Assembly (NCBI GenBank): GCA_905116865.2 | Contig: CAJHNH020001591.1 | Coordinates: forward strand, 248,001-312,000 | Source of the DNA: Candidula unifasciata | Taxonomy: Eukaryota; Mollusca; Gastropoda; Stylommatophora; Geomitridae | Reading direction: 5' to 3' | Length of the DNA stretch: 64,000 bases | In this document: positions 12,258 through 24,460 of the stretch, piece by piece | How positions within the stretch are numbered: position 1 is the first letter of the stretch | Layout of the letters: every line of letters starts with the position of its first letter | Notes under the pieces: generated by a model | The model's input: the letters and a program-made list of their open reading frames with translations, nothing else | What the model was told of the DNA's origin: nothing | Databases searched by the model: none | Translations under genes and position numbers: made by a program

Positions 12258-12553
12258 CCTTGCGGGGTTCCGTGGCCTGATTGATTGTAGTTGTGGAAAG
12301 CAAGAATAGACTCACTATCCCCCACGACAAACATGTCGTATGAGTCAATTAATTGGCGGCTTTCTTGAAGTCGGAGTGTATCGGCCTGAGAGACAAGGAA
12401 CCAACAATCTGCATACATTGGAGAAATCAGCTCTTCAGTAAGACTGTACATCCAACACTAAGGTTCTGGAACAAGACTAGAGTACAGAGGAGGACAAACA
12501 ACCAGAACTTTCCACCAGAGATTACAGCTGGTGAAAGCCAAGAAGAAGAAGAA
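12258..12553 (+). mobile_element. (GAA)n-tailed SINE, family A
   Basis: Begins ccttgcggggttccgtgg, contains caagaatagactcac and gagagacaaggaaccaac, and ends agctggtgaaagccaagaagaagaag. About eight copies occur in the window. The (GAA)n tail type is shared with the Jockey-like LINE at 1-3275. Confidence 0.75.
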
Positions 12554-13599
12554 ATGCAATCTCTGACCTAATGGCTACAGAGGAGATGCTAAAGTATAAT
12601 TTTATAGGCCAGTTAGTATTAGCACTCGATCGGTGATGCAGTCAGCATCATACACCTTTATTTCCCCCCAAATATTGATCATATTAGGCCTTAAATCCGC
12701 CTGAGTGGATTCGAACCCTAGACATTTTTTTTTAGTTTAAAACACGCAGGTATGTGTGGTGGGTTGCATAATTTTGCCCGTCAAAAGTGAAACTGAATGT
12801 TCGATGTCGATTTTTACATTTAGGTTTATGTTGTAATCTATATGTTTTTAGTTTTTTTAACATTACATTGGTGCAGAAATCTGTCTTTTAGTAATTAATT
12901 ACAGAATATAAGCATCATAAGATCGTTGGCTGATATTTTGTGGTCATTTCACACACCGAAATATTTCAGTACCAGATTTTACTAGCGCGGCATGCCACTC
13001 TCAATTTCCTGTTATTGTCCATTAGAATGTTCATATGCAAGTTTCTGTCACTAAAATGTGAATATCTTCGCTTAGTAGTATCGACGCCCAGGCTTCCTTT
13101 ATGTTCTGTTCGATTTGCTGTTTCAACTCCTGCTCAGCTGTGATGGATTTATAAGTAAAAATCAAATGTATAAAATTTGACTATGGTACTTTAAAACTTA
13201 CAAAACTTTGGGGCAGATAAAGTAAAGGAGTTGGTGACTAATACTATTCGGTGTCGAACCTAAATGCTTCAGTACGGTTCTGAAATCCGTAATAATATTA
13301 GAGCAGGTTTTTTTTTTTCCCCAATGATATTTGTTACAAATTATAATTATAGCTGTTCTGGGAAATACATTACCAAAAGCTGAATAATGTGTGTAATAAA
13401 TTGATGATTGTATTCTTCTTTTAACAATCAATTTTTACAATTCTTTGTTTTGTACATTAATAATGTACTGATTATACCAAACTATTATTATGATGTCTTC
13501 AAGATTAAGACTGGATGTAAGTACCTTTGCCCAAAAACACCTGATTGTGAAGATTATCATATCGGACAATTAGCTTGATGAATCAATAAACCATATAAC

Positions 13600-13945
13600 T
13601 AAATTATTGTTGAGAAGAATAAGGTGCAAAAATAAAACCAGAAACTGGAGAAGAGAATCTCCTTCGAAAATCATCAGAGATCTGAATTTGCATGTTACTG
13701 TTTATACTAAAGTATTTGATATGAAGAAATTGTTAGGATTTCGGAAACCTTAAACATTGATTGTAAATATCTGAGATTAATAATTAATTAATTAATTTAA
13801 AAAAAACATACTGTCAACAACAAGCAGACATAAGATTTGACAACCAAGTGGGGCTTTTCAAAACATTAAACAAGAAGTTAGACAAGGATGTGTACTATTA
13901 CTATCAACTGAATTATTTAATCTGTACAGTAAAATAATAATTAAT
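13600..13945 (+). mobile_element. LINE reverse-transcriptase fragment (same family as 46-47.7 kb)
   Basis: The frames give DCKYLRLI, then QADIRFDNQVG, FQNIKQEVRQGCVL and ELFNLYSKI, matching VRQGCVLSPDLFSIYSEYI of the LINE ORF at 46366-47649. It lies in intron 1 of paralog 2 and abuts the 21-bp satellite. Confidence 0.6.
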
Positions 13946-13949
13946 TCAG

Positions 13950-14565
13950 TGGCTCTCAGATGTCTTTGGGTAACACAGTGGTGTCTTTAGGTAACACAGA
14001 GATGTCTTTGGGTAACACAGTGGTGTCTTAAGGTAACACAGAGATGTCTTTGGGTAACACAATGATGTCTTTAGGTAACACAGTGGTGTCTTTAGGTAAC
14101 ACAGTGATGTCTTTAGGTAACACAGTGATGTCTTTGGGTAACACAGAGATGTTGTCTTTGGGTAGCACAGTGATGTCTTTAGGTAACACAGAGATGTCTT
14201 TAGGTAACACAATGGTGTCTTTGGGTAACACAATGTTGTCTTTGGGTAGCACAGTGATGTCTTTGGGTAACACAGTGATGTCTTTGGGTAACACAGAGAT
14301 GTCTTTGGGTAACACAGAGATGTCTTTGGGTAACACAGAGATGTCTTTGGGTAACACAGAGATGTCTTTGGGTAACACAGAGATGTCTTTGGGTAACACA
14401 GAGATGTCTTTGGGTAACACAGAGATGTCTTTGGGTAACACAGAGATGTCTTTGGGTAACACAATGATGTCTTTGGGTAGCACAGTGATGTCTTTGGGTA
14501 GCACAGTGATGTCTTTGGGTAGCACAGTGATGTCTTTGGGTAACACAGTGATGTCTTTGGGTAAC
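13950..14565. repeat. 21-bp minisatellite upstream of paralog 2 exon 2
   Basis: Unit atgtctttgggtaacacaga(g), about 29 copies. The core is highly homogeneous (14270-14460) and the edges are variable. Because 21 is divisible by three and the unit lacks stops, several frames stay open on both strands; these are not genes. Paralog 4 has a single unit at the equivalent site (tgtctttgggtaaac near 52298). Confidence 0.93.
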
Positions 14566-14640
14566 CAAAGAAGAAGAAGCAAACAGATAAGATTTTCTCA
14601 GTTATAATTGTAGCCATGTAAGAATCTCTTATTGTTTCAG

Positions 14641-14905
14641 ACTCAGCATGGCATCAACGTCTGATGACTCTGCCAGCATGGCATCAACACCTGATGACTC
14701 TGTCAGCCTGGCATCAACACCTGATGACTCTGTCAGCATGGCATCAACTTCTGTTGACTTTGCCGGCATGGCATCAACTTCTGATGGCTCAGACATGGCG
14801 TCAACTTCTGATGGCTCAGACATGGCGTCACCTTTTGATGAATCAGCCATGGGAACTGGTTCTTGTAGTACCTCTCAGAAGGCCAAGAGAAAGAAAGATG
14901 GCAAA
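14641..14905 (+). CDS. Paralog 2 exon 2 with start codon and acidic repeats
   Basis: The acceptor tattgtttcag is followed by actcagcATG. The donor is AAA|gtaggt. The coding part (258 nt) is a whole number of codons, so the junction is phase 0. Without splicing the frame would run 13 codons to a TAA at 14942. Confidence 0.78.
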
Positions 14906-17900
14906 GTAGGTCATGCAACTTTGTCCTTGCATTCTGGCATGTAAACAAATAAAGTAGGATTAAAGGTTATCTTCTTCTTTCTTTCTGTAGTCCTGCTCTT
15001 CCCTTCAGTGTCAGCTTTGAATAGGGATCTGGTGCCAGCAATGGTGTGCTGCCTAGATGATAGTATTATTGGCCTCTGATGCTCCATCTGTCAGTCACCT
15101 TTAAATGTTTAAATCTGTTTTTAAATCTCTCCACTTACTTTATTTTAGTGTGCTTTTTCCATTGCACTGTATAGGTTGATCATTATTTCTTTAAAGCTAT
15201 TCTTAATGCTGTCATTCCATATTTTGCATGGTCTTTCCCTTGCTCTGTTTCCATTATATTTTTTCAGCATGGCTCTGTGTAGCAGTTGTTACCGTTACGT
15301 TCCTGTCAGATGACCAAACCATTTCTTCTGTTGGTCTTTGGTGAACTGAATGGCTGGTTTTAGTCCTAATCTTCTAGTTTGTTTTTTATGTTTTCCTGTT
15401 ACTCTGACAGCTCTTCTAAGACATTTTATCTACATTGTGATTTTGCACTCATTGGTGTCTGTAAGGGTTCATGTACGACACTGGTAGCATAAAGTTACTA
15501 ATTTTTCAGGGCTGGAGTAGTGGCTAGTTTGATTAAAATATTAAGAATTAAGCAAATTCCGCAAGGACATGTCAAATGAAAACATTTTTTTAGTTACCTC
15601 TTTGATTGACTAAAGTTACCTCTGCCTTAAGAGTTATCTGCATTTGATGTATTCATAAGTTACCACTGTCTGATGGACTGATGTGTTATCTCTGATTTAC
15701 CAAGTTACCTCTGTCTGTTTAATATAATTACCTTAAGAGTTACCTCTGTCAAAACAAATGGTTACAAGAACTAGACAGGACTAGCAACGCCGCACGGCAT
15801 AAAGAGACATGACTATTATTGTCGCACGACATGATTAGACAGGACTAGCAACGACATGAACTATAAGTTGAAGAAACGACTGATGGGACCTTCCCCGCCC
15901 TCATTGTAATATATTTTTAAGCTTTTGTATAATGACTCAACCATGACTGTACTCAAACACTTACAGCTAATTAATCATTTTCAAAAACTGACATTAAACC
16001 TGCTAAAATCTGGTAGGCGAGCCCTTAGATTCAGCAGATGTTCCCAGGATCAGTGAGTGAAGCAAAGAATGGTTATATTGTAAGCTTCAATCTGCATCTT
16101 AAGAGAGAATTAAGAAGAGAATGTGGGGGATTGCATAATTCACTCATAAAAAAACAGGAGCATTGGACCAAACATTCCCTGTGGGGGGGGGGGGGGGCAT
16201 GGCTCCATTTTTGAGGGACATATAAAAGGTGCAGTCTTTTGAATGAGATGAAAAAGGGGTTTGGCTGTACATCTAACACATCTTTTCTTTGATATTAATT
16301 GTGCCTACATATTATTTAAACTAAAACCTAATCTTTTATTAGATCTTTATCTGTCATTTCCTGAAGTTCTTATTAATTGTAACATTTTATAATAATAAAA
16401 TAAGATCATAATAAGTCAGGATGTAATTATGGTATAATGAACAAAGTTGGAAATAAACTTTATCTTAAAAACATTCAGAATTAGGCACACAGATCTGTCT
16501 AATATTCTAAACATGTGATCTATAATTCAAATAGAATAAGACTTGAGTTTTTTTTTATAAGTGACCATGAGTTTTTTTAAATTTCTGCAGGCGGCAGAAA
16601 TAATAGAAGCTGAAGCCATAGTAGCCAGAATAATGTGGCGCGTGGAGAGAAACAAAAAACTAATGAAATACGTACAGACCGGTGAATGGGATGGAGGCAT
16701 AATCACATATGAAGACCATCTTGAAATGAAAGAGGAGATAGAGTATAGAAAACGTCAAAAAGTTGAAAGTGAGTGGTTTGTTTTCCAGTTTACTTGTGGG
16801 TTTTTTTTTTTTTTAAAACATTGCTGGTACCTGTTTAAAACTGGGTCAGTCCAGGAGCCTTGGTCATACAATTTGCCTGCTTCAAAGGGAGATCAAGTAT
16901 AAGCCTACTGGCCTTACAGGCACGTATGCTATCTAGAGCTTTTTTATCCGCTGGTACACAGTACCTGCTCAACGTCAATATTTTAATAAATGATGATTAC
17001 ATCTTTTATGGTGAGTCCTGACCCCTTCTCCCCTTAGCCCCAACATTTTCTTGTTCTTCTTCCTCTTTGCATTTGATTGTGTATGCTCAGATCAGACCAT
17101 CAGGTGGGTTGTCTTTATGAACTCGCATGTCAGTAGCAGGTCTTTTAAGGTTCCCCATAGCTTGCTCTGCACACTTTGCTCTTGAGACCAGGTGTCTTTT
17201 CAAAGTTGAAGGTAGAGCATGTGCAGGTCTGCAGAATGTGTTCAGATGTTTGTGGTCCTGTTTGACAGGCACACTGTGGGGACTGTACAGTCTTTATTTT
17301 ATACATATGGTAGCTGAGCCTGCAGTGCCCTGTACATAGACAGATACTGTTGCATGTTGCTTTCTGTTGAGTCTGCTGAGGAAGTTTTGTGGCTGTTTAC
17401 TTTAATTTGTTCTCTCTGTTATTTCCCTTGATAGGTGTTCAGAATATCCGGGTTAACAACAATAGATGGGTGCGTTGTTTCTTCTTAGTTCCATTTTAAC
17501 TCATTTCCTGGTATGCCGCAATGAGCCGGAATCCACAGAAGTATAACACCAACAAGGGCAATCACCATTAGAGTCACTTAGAATCAGGTGGCTCTTTCAG
17601 CTACTGGCACGCCCTCTAGTTCCAAATTTCTTGTTCTTGTGACAGTAAAAGTTAGTAACGCACAGCGGCCCTTGAATGATCTGTAGTTTTGCTGTCATGT
17701 GCTCAGTTTTACTTATGGAGTAATAATAATGTGCCAAGGGATTGATAATGTGCGCACAGTCTATTTCTTCTTACCTTTCTCACTCTTTCAGTTTATACAT
17801 TCCTTCTTTGTCAATCGGGGATAGCCTACAGTTTTGTGTGCATGTTTGAGAATTTAAGGGAAACTATACTCTCAATGTTTATAAATGAAAAATGTCCATG

Positions 17901-19304
17901 ATGAAATATGAAATGTCAGAACTGCACTAACTGTCATACTGTATTGTATAGTTTCACATTTCTTGTTGCAGGACATTGGAGACATTTGGCCTTGAAGAGG
18001 AGAGTAGTGGACAGTTTAATAAAATGGTAAGCATAAATTTTACTAGTAATGTACGACATGAAAATTGTTTAAAAAACATAGTTTAATATTATTGCTAGAA
18101 GAAAACAACCAACCAAGATCTCAGTCAAGAAAACTTAAACTTCAAGTATTTATAGAGGATCCCATCGTCAAACAGAAAAATGAAAGCAGAGATAGAATAT
18201 ACAGGGTGTTCTTACACTCTGGTAACTCTTTATGACAAATAGTCTTTCCTTCAACCAATAATTCTGAATTTGGCATTCTGGAATACTATTTTGATCTGTA
18301 ACAAAAACAAAAAGTATTGACATCCTGTAGATGTAATCAAATTGTTGAGCAGATTTCTGTAAAAACATGCAACAGTTGACACAAATAAGAGAACTAGTTA
18401 ATACAGTATTTATATCAACATTGAATTACTTGTGCCAAACATGGACAGTAACAGCAAACACTAGATCAAGAGACAACAGAGCAAATAGTTTATGATTGTT
18501 ATACAAATGTTAAAGATCTACCAAGTACCTCATACTTTTTATAGTCATCTTACTACTTACTGACTTACTTAGTCGTTCTATCTTGGGGTGTAGAGGTTTA
18601 CCAGAGAGATCGCCAGGCATCTCTATCAGCAGTTTTTTTTCTTTCTTGCTTTGTTCCATTCTAGTCCTGTGTCAGTTAGGGACTCTATAATCTTATTATC
18701 ATTTATAAATATAAGCATTACAAAAGGATTGTATAAAGGGGCGGATGAGGTTGTTGTTTTCTTTGTGAACAGTATCAAATTAATTCCCCTTAAACAGACT
18801 ACCAAATGGGAAAGACTGCCTTAAATTATAAGAATGGTGTATGTGCACAAATAGACAATCATAGTCTTGAGAATGAGGAAGTGGACAGTGACATGGGGGT
18901 CGTGCTAACATTTAACACTCACAGGACAAGATGAACACATGTTTGAACTGATAACTTGCACCATCGAAAATATACCTTTGTGCTAGCAGTTAAAGATTGG
19001 GGTAAGTGGAATGTCCTTGGTGCCGTGGTGTAAAATCGAAAATGGGTTATTCATGAGAAAGTTTCAGGAAACTTGGAATTTCTAAATCAGAATACACAAC
19101 CACAGTGATTTCCATTCTCAGTTACAGACATTTGGAACTTTGTTACCCCCCTCCAAGACGCGTGTGTGTAGATGTGGATGTTTATACTGACTAAGCGCCG
19201 TGTGGCTCTTGGTCAGAACTACAATACTGACATTATCGACAGGGATTGTCTAATATTTGTATTTCAGGATCCCACTGCGAGGGAGATTCAGAGGAGCTGT
19301 CTAG
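14648..19304 (+). CDS. Paralog 2 of the tandem gene family (complete, about 175 aa)
   Basis: Coding exons are 14648-14905, 16591-16768, 17972-18026 and 19268-19304 (TAG 19302-19304). The ATG has a strong context (cagcATGg) and an in-frame upstream TAG in exon 1. Residues 1-67 are seven 9-10-residue acidic Ser/Thr/Asp repeats (MASTSDDSAS type). KAKRKK near residue 80 looks like a nuclear localisation signal. The core has AIVARIMWRVERNKKL, TGEWDGG and a basic helix RHLALKRRVVDSLIK, and the end is RFRGAV. No signal peptide or membrane segment is seen, so a soluble, perhaps nuclear, protein is inferred. Family and function are not recognised. AATAAA follows at 19468. Confidence 0.78.
14985..15430 (-). 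mobile_element. Old LINE fragment in intron 2
   Basis: The minus strand gives NGNRARERPCKIWNDSIKN and similar, the linker after a LINE reverse transcriptase. The same fragment is at 53040-53395 in paralog 4 and partly at 29800-29890 in paralog 3, so it predates the duplications. Confidence 0.45.
16591..16768 (+). CDS. Paralog 2 exon 3
   Basis: 178 nt, phase 0 to phase 1, acceptor tttctgcag and donor gtgagtggtttg. It encodes the charged core with RVERNKKL and YEDHLEMKEEIEYRKRQK. Confidence 0.8.
17020..17410 (-). mobile_element. LINE C-terminal fragment in intron 3
   Basis: The minus strand reads LNRKQHATVSVYVQG, then CACQTGPQTSEHILQTC across a frameshift. This is the Cys-rich tail that follows RNase H in Jockey-like elements (compare CPCSVAPENAEHVLQHC in the element at 1-3275). 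Confidence 0.6.
17972..18026 (+). CDS. Paralog 2 exon 4
   Basis: 55 nt, phase 1 to 2, encoding a basic helix HWRHLALKRRVVDSLIK. The donor gtaagcat is shared with paralogs 1 and 4. Confidence 0.78.
18545..18680 (-). mobile_element. LINE D 3'-end fragment in intron 4
   Basis: cttacttagtcgttctatct followed by ggggtgtagaggtttaccag matches the 3' end of the LINE at 44700-45997; another copy is at 54710-54840. Confidence 0.6.
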
Positions 19305-19473
19305 AAGTGTGAATCCCTGAACCAGATGTCAAGAAACAAGAGCAGTGCCTATATGAATATGTCAGTCTGCTCGGACAGTCAAAATCTTTAGACTCTTTCC
19401 AAGATATATAGTTTGAATGGAAGTGTAGAACTGTGAAGTTACAGTTTCCTGTATCAGATTTTGTTGCAATAAA
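19268..19473 (+). CDS. Paralog 2 exon 5: coding end, 3' UTR and AATAAA
   Basis: Coding to the TAG at 19302-19304 (IPLRGRFRGAV). AATAAA is at 19468-19473. The UTR is single-copy here, unlike the expanded UTR of paralogs 3 and 4. Confidence 0.75.
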
Positions 19474-19527
19474 TTATTTCTTTAAAATTTACTTGCAGTG
19501 TTGTGACTTTGAATAATAAGTTTTGTT

Positions 19528-19810
19528 CCTCGTGTGCGTTCCAGGGCCCTATTATAGAGAAAACAAGAATAGACCCACTGCCTACCCAAAAGCATGTTTA
19601 AGTGTCAACTAATTGGGAGCTTCCTTCAAAGTCAGAGTGCATCTGCCTGAGAGGCAAGGAAACAACAGTCTGTACGCAAATAAGTAAGATCTGTCAAACC
19701 TATGCACACGCAGCACTTAGGTTCTGAAACAGGACTGCAGTAGAGAAGTAGATGAACAACCAGAACTTTCCACCAGAGTTTGCAGCTGGTGAACGCGCAG
19801 AAGAAGAACA
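19528..19810 (+). mobile_element. (GAA)n-tailed SINE, family A
   Basis: Nearly full copy from tgtgcgttccagggccc to agctggtgaacgcgcagaagaagaac, just downstream of paralog 2. Confidence 0.75.
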
Positions 19811-20094
19811 AGTTCTGTGTCATTTGATAACAGTTTATTTGTTAAATGTGTGATCTTAAAATGAGAACTACTTATAACTTGATGCCAGTCTGAGGGTTTG
19901 AATCTGTCCAAAGTGATTTTTAAAATAAAGTTGACCTTGGCTGATAGCAACAACTAGGGTTTATAATGGTGCATGAAGCAATTCCAGATAAACAAACCAG
20001 GGCTACTAACTAAAAATTTAGACAATGGAAAAAAACATTGGCTAGATAAAAAGAGTGATGCAACAACTGCAAATTCCTACTTGTATCATAAGAA

Positions 20095-20282
20095 AGGTTA
20101 GTTGCGTATCCTTTACAGGACGTTGCAGAACCAACCCCAGCAGCCCATGACAGTAGTTTGCTATTGCCTCTGGACGGTCGGACCCCTGATACCACTGTCG
20201 AAAACAAAGCAAGGCGCATGGCTCGGAATCGAACCCGGCATTACGAAGTGTTTGCATCGACTTAGCCACAGAACCGACTGTA
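20095..20282 (-). mobile_element. tRNA-derived SINE, family E
   Basis: The minus strand starts with gtcggttctgtggctaagtc as A-box region and has a perfect B box ggttcgattcc. It ends with the family E 3' block ctgtaaaggatacgcaac. Confidence 0.7.
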
Positions 20283-20950
20283 TCATAAAAAAAACTCAAA
20301 ATTAAGCTCATGGCTGTTATCTTCACTGTATCTAGTACCATACACTTTATCAGATAGCAGCTCTTGAACATTTTAGATGCAGTAAAGTATCAACCCTGTT
20401 AGATACACCACCCGATGCATAAACTATTGCAGTTCCCAAGAAACTACTGAACTGAAGCTAGAAATCCAGATGAAAAGTTGGTTGTCCTTTCATTTAAAAA
20501 TCAAAACAAAATACAAAAGAGCTTTTTTGTTGAAATGTCAATAGCTTCATTTATAATGAAAGCATTTTTCTATTCTTTCGTCGAAAAGATCATCTTTCCG
20601 AGACGAGAAACTGGTTTTTATGTTTAAATATCAAACTGGAAAATTTTGTTACGTGTTTAACTTCTCTTAGGCAAACTGGTACTGTGGCATAAATAACAAT
20701 AAACGTTTTCTAATCGCTTAGAAAATTGTGTGACCCATACAAAAAGTCTTTTCCCAGTTGCTATTGTATTTAGAGCTACTACCATATGATTGTTTCCATG
20801 TTTTTGTTGCCTAATTAAAGATTGCGCACGAAGTTCCACATAAAAAAAATATTTCGGTTGATTTTCTCAATTTTGAGTTGGAAACTGCTTCAAAAGATAG
20901 CTTGAGGCAGGAAAGGAGAGGAAGAAATGTTACTTTTCATAAGCTTTAGC

Positions 20951-21118
20951 TTCGCGTGTGGGTTCCAGGGCACATCAAAGTAAACTATGTAGGTGCTTCT
21001 TTCAGAGTCGGGTGACATCTGCCTGAGAGGCAAGGAACCAACAATCTGCCTACAATTAAGTCACAACTGTAAAATAGATGTGTATGCAGCACTCAAAGTT
21101 TTGGAACAAGAACAAGCA
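20951..21118 (+). mobile_element. SINE family A, partial
   Basis: Left part of the family (gcgtgtgggttccagggc, gcctgagaggcaaggaacc); it stops at ggaacaagaacaagcag before the usual tail. Confidence 0.65.
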
Positions 21119-21639
21119 GATTATTTTTAACACTACCAACCAACTATTACAAATTTGCACTGGGGGAAAAGGGGGGAGGGGGGGGGGAAAGCAAACACAA
21201 TTTAGGTTATCCACTTTTTACTTTTCTAAGTTCAAATTTACTGGGTTCTCCTTTAAACTACGGCCGATTAGTCGGAGTTCAGTCCCTTGTCTGCAGTGCA
21301 AATACGGAGTGGAGAAGGCACGAATTACAAAATAAAAGTGAGGTCGACATGGTCTTCGAGAGACTCACGTCCTGGGCCACCAGTGTAAACTACACCAAAT
21401 GTTTCCGACAGGAATGCTATACTTGGAGACACACGGTGGAGTTGGGACGACTCGATGCGACCGGCAGATCTGTCGTGGTTGAAGTAGACGAGAGCTACCT
21501 CGTCCGATGAAAATTTCACTGCGGTCACCCTAACCCTAGCCGTATGATGACAGCAGGGCACTGCACGCTGTCTATCGCCAACACACACTAATTATGTCAT
21601 TTGTTTCGTTCCCTCTTCTTCACTCCGTAATTGCACTGC

Positions 21640-21890
21640 CGTAGTTTAAAGGAGGGCCGCTTGTACAGTTCGGAGGAGCAGATGGATCCCCACAGTGTGG
21701 TAAGATTGATGCAGTTGGGGATGAGGAGAGGTTCTGGCAGATGCTCGAGGCTCAGAGGAAAGGCCAGACGGACGCTTAATCAGAATGCTACTGGCACCAT
21801 TAGTATGGAAACTCTTCGCTGGCTGCTGAAGACGGGGACGAAGCACTTATGGAAATGCCATGAGTGCTGTGATGTCGGTTCTTGAATCAA
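21640..21890 (+). mobile_element. Family R LINE 3' fragment
   Basis: Open frame 21631-21885: LYSSEEQMDPHSVVRLMQLG, RGSGRCSRLRGKARRTLNQN, MLRW-type motif ETLRWLLKTGTKHLW and CHECCDV. This matches the minus-strand copy at 8390-8850 closely. Confidence 0.7.
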
Positions 21891-22294
21891 ATCAAAATTA
21901 GCCCAGATTCAATTAATTAAAAAAAATTCGTTGTCCTAAAAAAGTGTTTAGCATTTTTGTGTGAATCTGAATTAATTCAAATTTGGCTCTCAATTACGGA
22001 GTGGAAAACAGGGAACGAAACAAATGATATAGTTACCTGTCATCCTAGGGCTTGGGGTAGGGTTATGGTAACACATCCCGGAAACGACGCAAGCTTATCG
22101 CTCATTACGGCACACAGATCCGCAGGTCGGAAGACCGCGATCGCTACTGTCAGTCGCAGCGCGTGGTCTAGCTCTAACAGTCATGTCGACCACACTTTGT
22201 TTTTTTATTCGTGACTTGTCCGCTGCGTAGTTGCACTGTAGCCAACGTAGCGACCGTTATTTAAAGGAGAACCAAATTTTTCGTTATTTGAAGC

Positions 22295-22545
22295 TCTAAT
22301 CTGGCTTTGCCAGGAGTCGCAATATAGCCTGGCCATCAATATGGCCTAAAGGCTGAACGCGGTTTCTGGGACCTCTCCACAGTGATCTTCACCCACATGG
22401 TGGCACATTGTGTCATCGGGTGTTTATTGCTTGTGTGATGTCCTGGTGGGGTAGAAAGTCAGTCTAGACTTTCAGAAGCCTCAAAGAACCATCACTCAAA
22501 ATGCTTGGCCCGGAAACGGGCTTATGTCCCTTGAGCCAACTCGCA
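22295..22545 (+). mobile_element. SINE-like repeat, family D
   Basis: Contains gccaggagtcgcaatatagc, gtttctgggacctctccac, catcgggtgtttattgcttg and cccggaaacgggcttatgtc. It matches 49205-49445 and 55869-56090 on the other strand; the last block recurs at 9108-9140. Confidence 0.65.
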
Positions 22546-22649
22546 TATTTTTTTCTTTATTCAGAAAGCTTCTGAACTCCCACCTACCCATTTGTCGCCT
22601 ATGTGGCTAGTTGCGATACCGGCCCAATTTTTTTGGCGAACAGACAATC

Positions 22650-22651
22650 CC

Positions 22652-22682
<31 letters not shown>
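22650..22682. repeat. Poly-C tract
   Basis: About 30 consecutive C residues. Similar poly-C/G tracts are at 6538-6560, 16180-16196, 21169-21188, 35079-35098 and 38528-38544. Confidence 0.9.
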
Positions 22683-22683
<1 letters not shown>

Positions 22684-22837
22684 CCTGAAAATATGGGAAA
22701 AGGTGAGGACTACAAGCAAAAAAAAAAACGTAAAAAAAAATTTACTCTGTATTGTCTCTGTGACGGCGAGCCTACTTGGTACAAAAGAGTTAAACGTTTT
22801 TTAACTCTATTTACTAGTTAAATCTAACGATCCTATA

Positions 22838-22990
22838 AGTTAGTTGCGTATCCTTTACAAGACGTTGCAGAACCATCTCCAGCATTTTTTTGGTTGTTGT
22901 GGGTTTTCTAGGCAAATTTTACATTCAGTAGTTTGCCACTGTTGGCTAAACGGTCGGCTCTCGGTACCGCTGACAAAACGAAAGCAAGAC
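22838..22990 (-). mobile_element. SINE family E, partial
   Basis: Inverted family E 3' block (gttgcgtatcctttacaaga) followed by ttgttgtgggttttctaggc. Confidence 0.6.
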
Positions 22991-23031
22991 AAACTGTTCC
23001 TAGCATTACCAACGATCATATATATATAGAG

Positions 23032-23126
23032 TAGTTTGTCCTTAAATACGTATTCGGCTGAATGGTGAAAATCACAATTCGGCACAGCCCTACTATTCAG
23101 CCGGATACGTATTTAAGGACAAACTA
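23032..23126. repeat. 32-bp inverted repeat (hairpin), possible DNA-transposon remnant
   Basis: The arms 23032-23063 and 23095-23126 are complementary with one mismatch, around a 31-nt loop holding cggcacagccct. ttcggccgaatac motifs follow. Related cggtacagccctaat and cggccgaatac pieces occur at 24095-24210, resembling termini of hAT-type elements. Confidence 0.55.
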
Positions 23127-23234
23127 TTCGGCCGAATACGAATAGTGTATGAAATATATCTAAAAACACACATACACACACATTCATAATGTCAAATGTA
23201 CGCTGAACTTTTACTTCTCATAAATAGCACAGAA

Positions 23235-23880
23235 TAGTCATCTTCTTCTTTAGCATTCTAAGCAGGTTTACTGCTGCAGATATCACTCGTCTCCCCATTC
23301 ATCTCTCTGGCTAGCCTTATCTTCACAATTTGTGACACCAGTTGTTTGCAGGTCTGGCTGGATCTTCTTTTTTGTCTGCCTCGTGGTCTACGCCCATTCC
23401 TCTATCAGGTGTATACAGTTTCTACTTCTCTTGTCATCTGACATTCTTTCAGTATGCCCCAACCATTTTAGACTGTTAGCTCTCATGATGACAGTGATTT
23501 AAACAGATTATGTGTTACTTTGTTGCTTCTCACTCTCCATTCCCCGCTGTTAGTATCTTTGATGGATCCAAAGATTTTTTGTAAGACTGTTTTTGAAAAC
23601 CTGTACTAAGATCTCATCTTTTTCATTTCTGCTTTAAGTTTCAGAGCCATATAAAACGACTGGTCCTATCAAAGTTTCATTTATTTTGATCTTGGTGTTG
23701 CGAGACAGACACTTTGACTTTAGCAGATGTTGAAGCGCTTAGTATACTTTATTTCTAAATTGTATTTCTTCTCTCAGCATGTTGAAGTTTGCACCCAAGT
23801 ACTTATTTGTTTCGATTTGTTTGATTTTTTATATTATCCACTTGCATGATTATATTCTTTCCATGTCTAGTATTCGTACA
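23235..23880 (-). mobile_element. LINE 3' region fragment
   Basis: The minus strand gives MRANSLKWLGHTERMSDD, then RGRQKR-like residues, VTNCEDKASQRDEWGD and a stop, with a (GAA) tail at the left edge. This is the usual end of a non-LTR reverse transcriptase ORF; frames are broken. Confidence 0.6.
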
Positions 23881-24221
23881 GAATAGTGAACATTAAAAAA
23901 TATTTTATGTTTTGCATCCTTCAATCAGTCTGTGGTAACTAATAACTAGGAATGAAAAAATCCTAAGTATTATAACAAGTAACTAAACTTGGAAATTGTC
24001 ACTGACAGCTTAGTTAATGCGTGAAAGCGGCAATAGCTTTCAACAAAACCAATCGTTCCATGTTGTCAGCATTTAGGCCGTGTATGAAGAAGCGGGTGTA
24101 AGATAACTACTATTCGTATTTGGCCCGACCGCAACTATTCGGCCGAATACCGAATAGTCAATAAGTCCACTATTCGGCACCGAAGTGAATGTTCGGTACA
24201 GCCCTAATATATGTGTGTGTG

Positions 24222-24460
24222 TCCCTTTGTGGGTTCCGGGGCCCCATTGTGAAGAAAACAAGAATAGAACCACTGCCTTCCCAACAAGTATGTCGTTAAA
24301 GTCGGCTAATTAGGGCTTCCTTCGAAGTCCCAGTACATCTGATTAAGAGGCGTGGAACCAACTATCCGCATACAATTAAGTCAAATCTGTTAAGTCCCGA
24401 AGTGTACGAACAACCAAAACTTTCCGCCGAAGTTTACAGCAGGTGAACAAGAAGAAGATA
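24222..24460 (+). mobile_element. (GAA)n-tailed SINE, family A
   Basis: From ctttgtgggttccggggccc to gcaggtgaacaagaagaaga. Confidence 0.7.

Larger units (their letters stand above)
10180..12560 (+). repeat. Segmental duplication unit, copy upstream of paralog 2
   Basis: It aligns in order with 24590-27098: LINE end, agccacgtccgtacatg block, family R fragment, second LINE fragment, exon 1, intron 1 start and a family A SINE. The shared order of unrelated insertions shows that these parts were copied together. Confidence 0.75.

Noticed and set aside
13946..14617. Long ORFs of 122-223 residues with CYPKTSL, LPKDI or SLGNT repeats on both strands
   Set aside because: They are translations of a stop-free 21-bp satellite in several frames at once; no splice or start signal supports them.
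20095..20282. A tRNA gene on the minus strand
   Set aside because: A and B boxes are present, but the sequence continues into the family E SINE body and lacks a proper acceptor stem.
22592..22821. Proline-rich ORFs at the poly-C tract
   Set aside because: Translation of a homopolymer run without further support.
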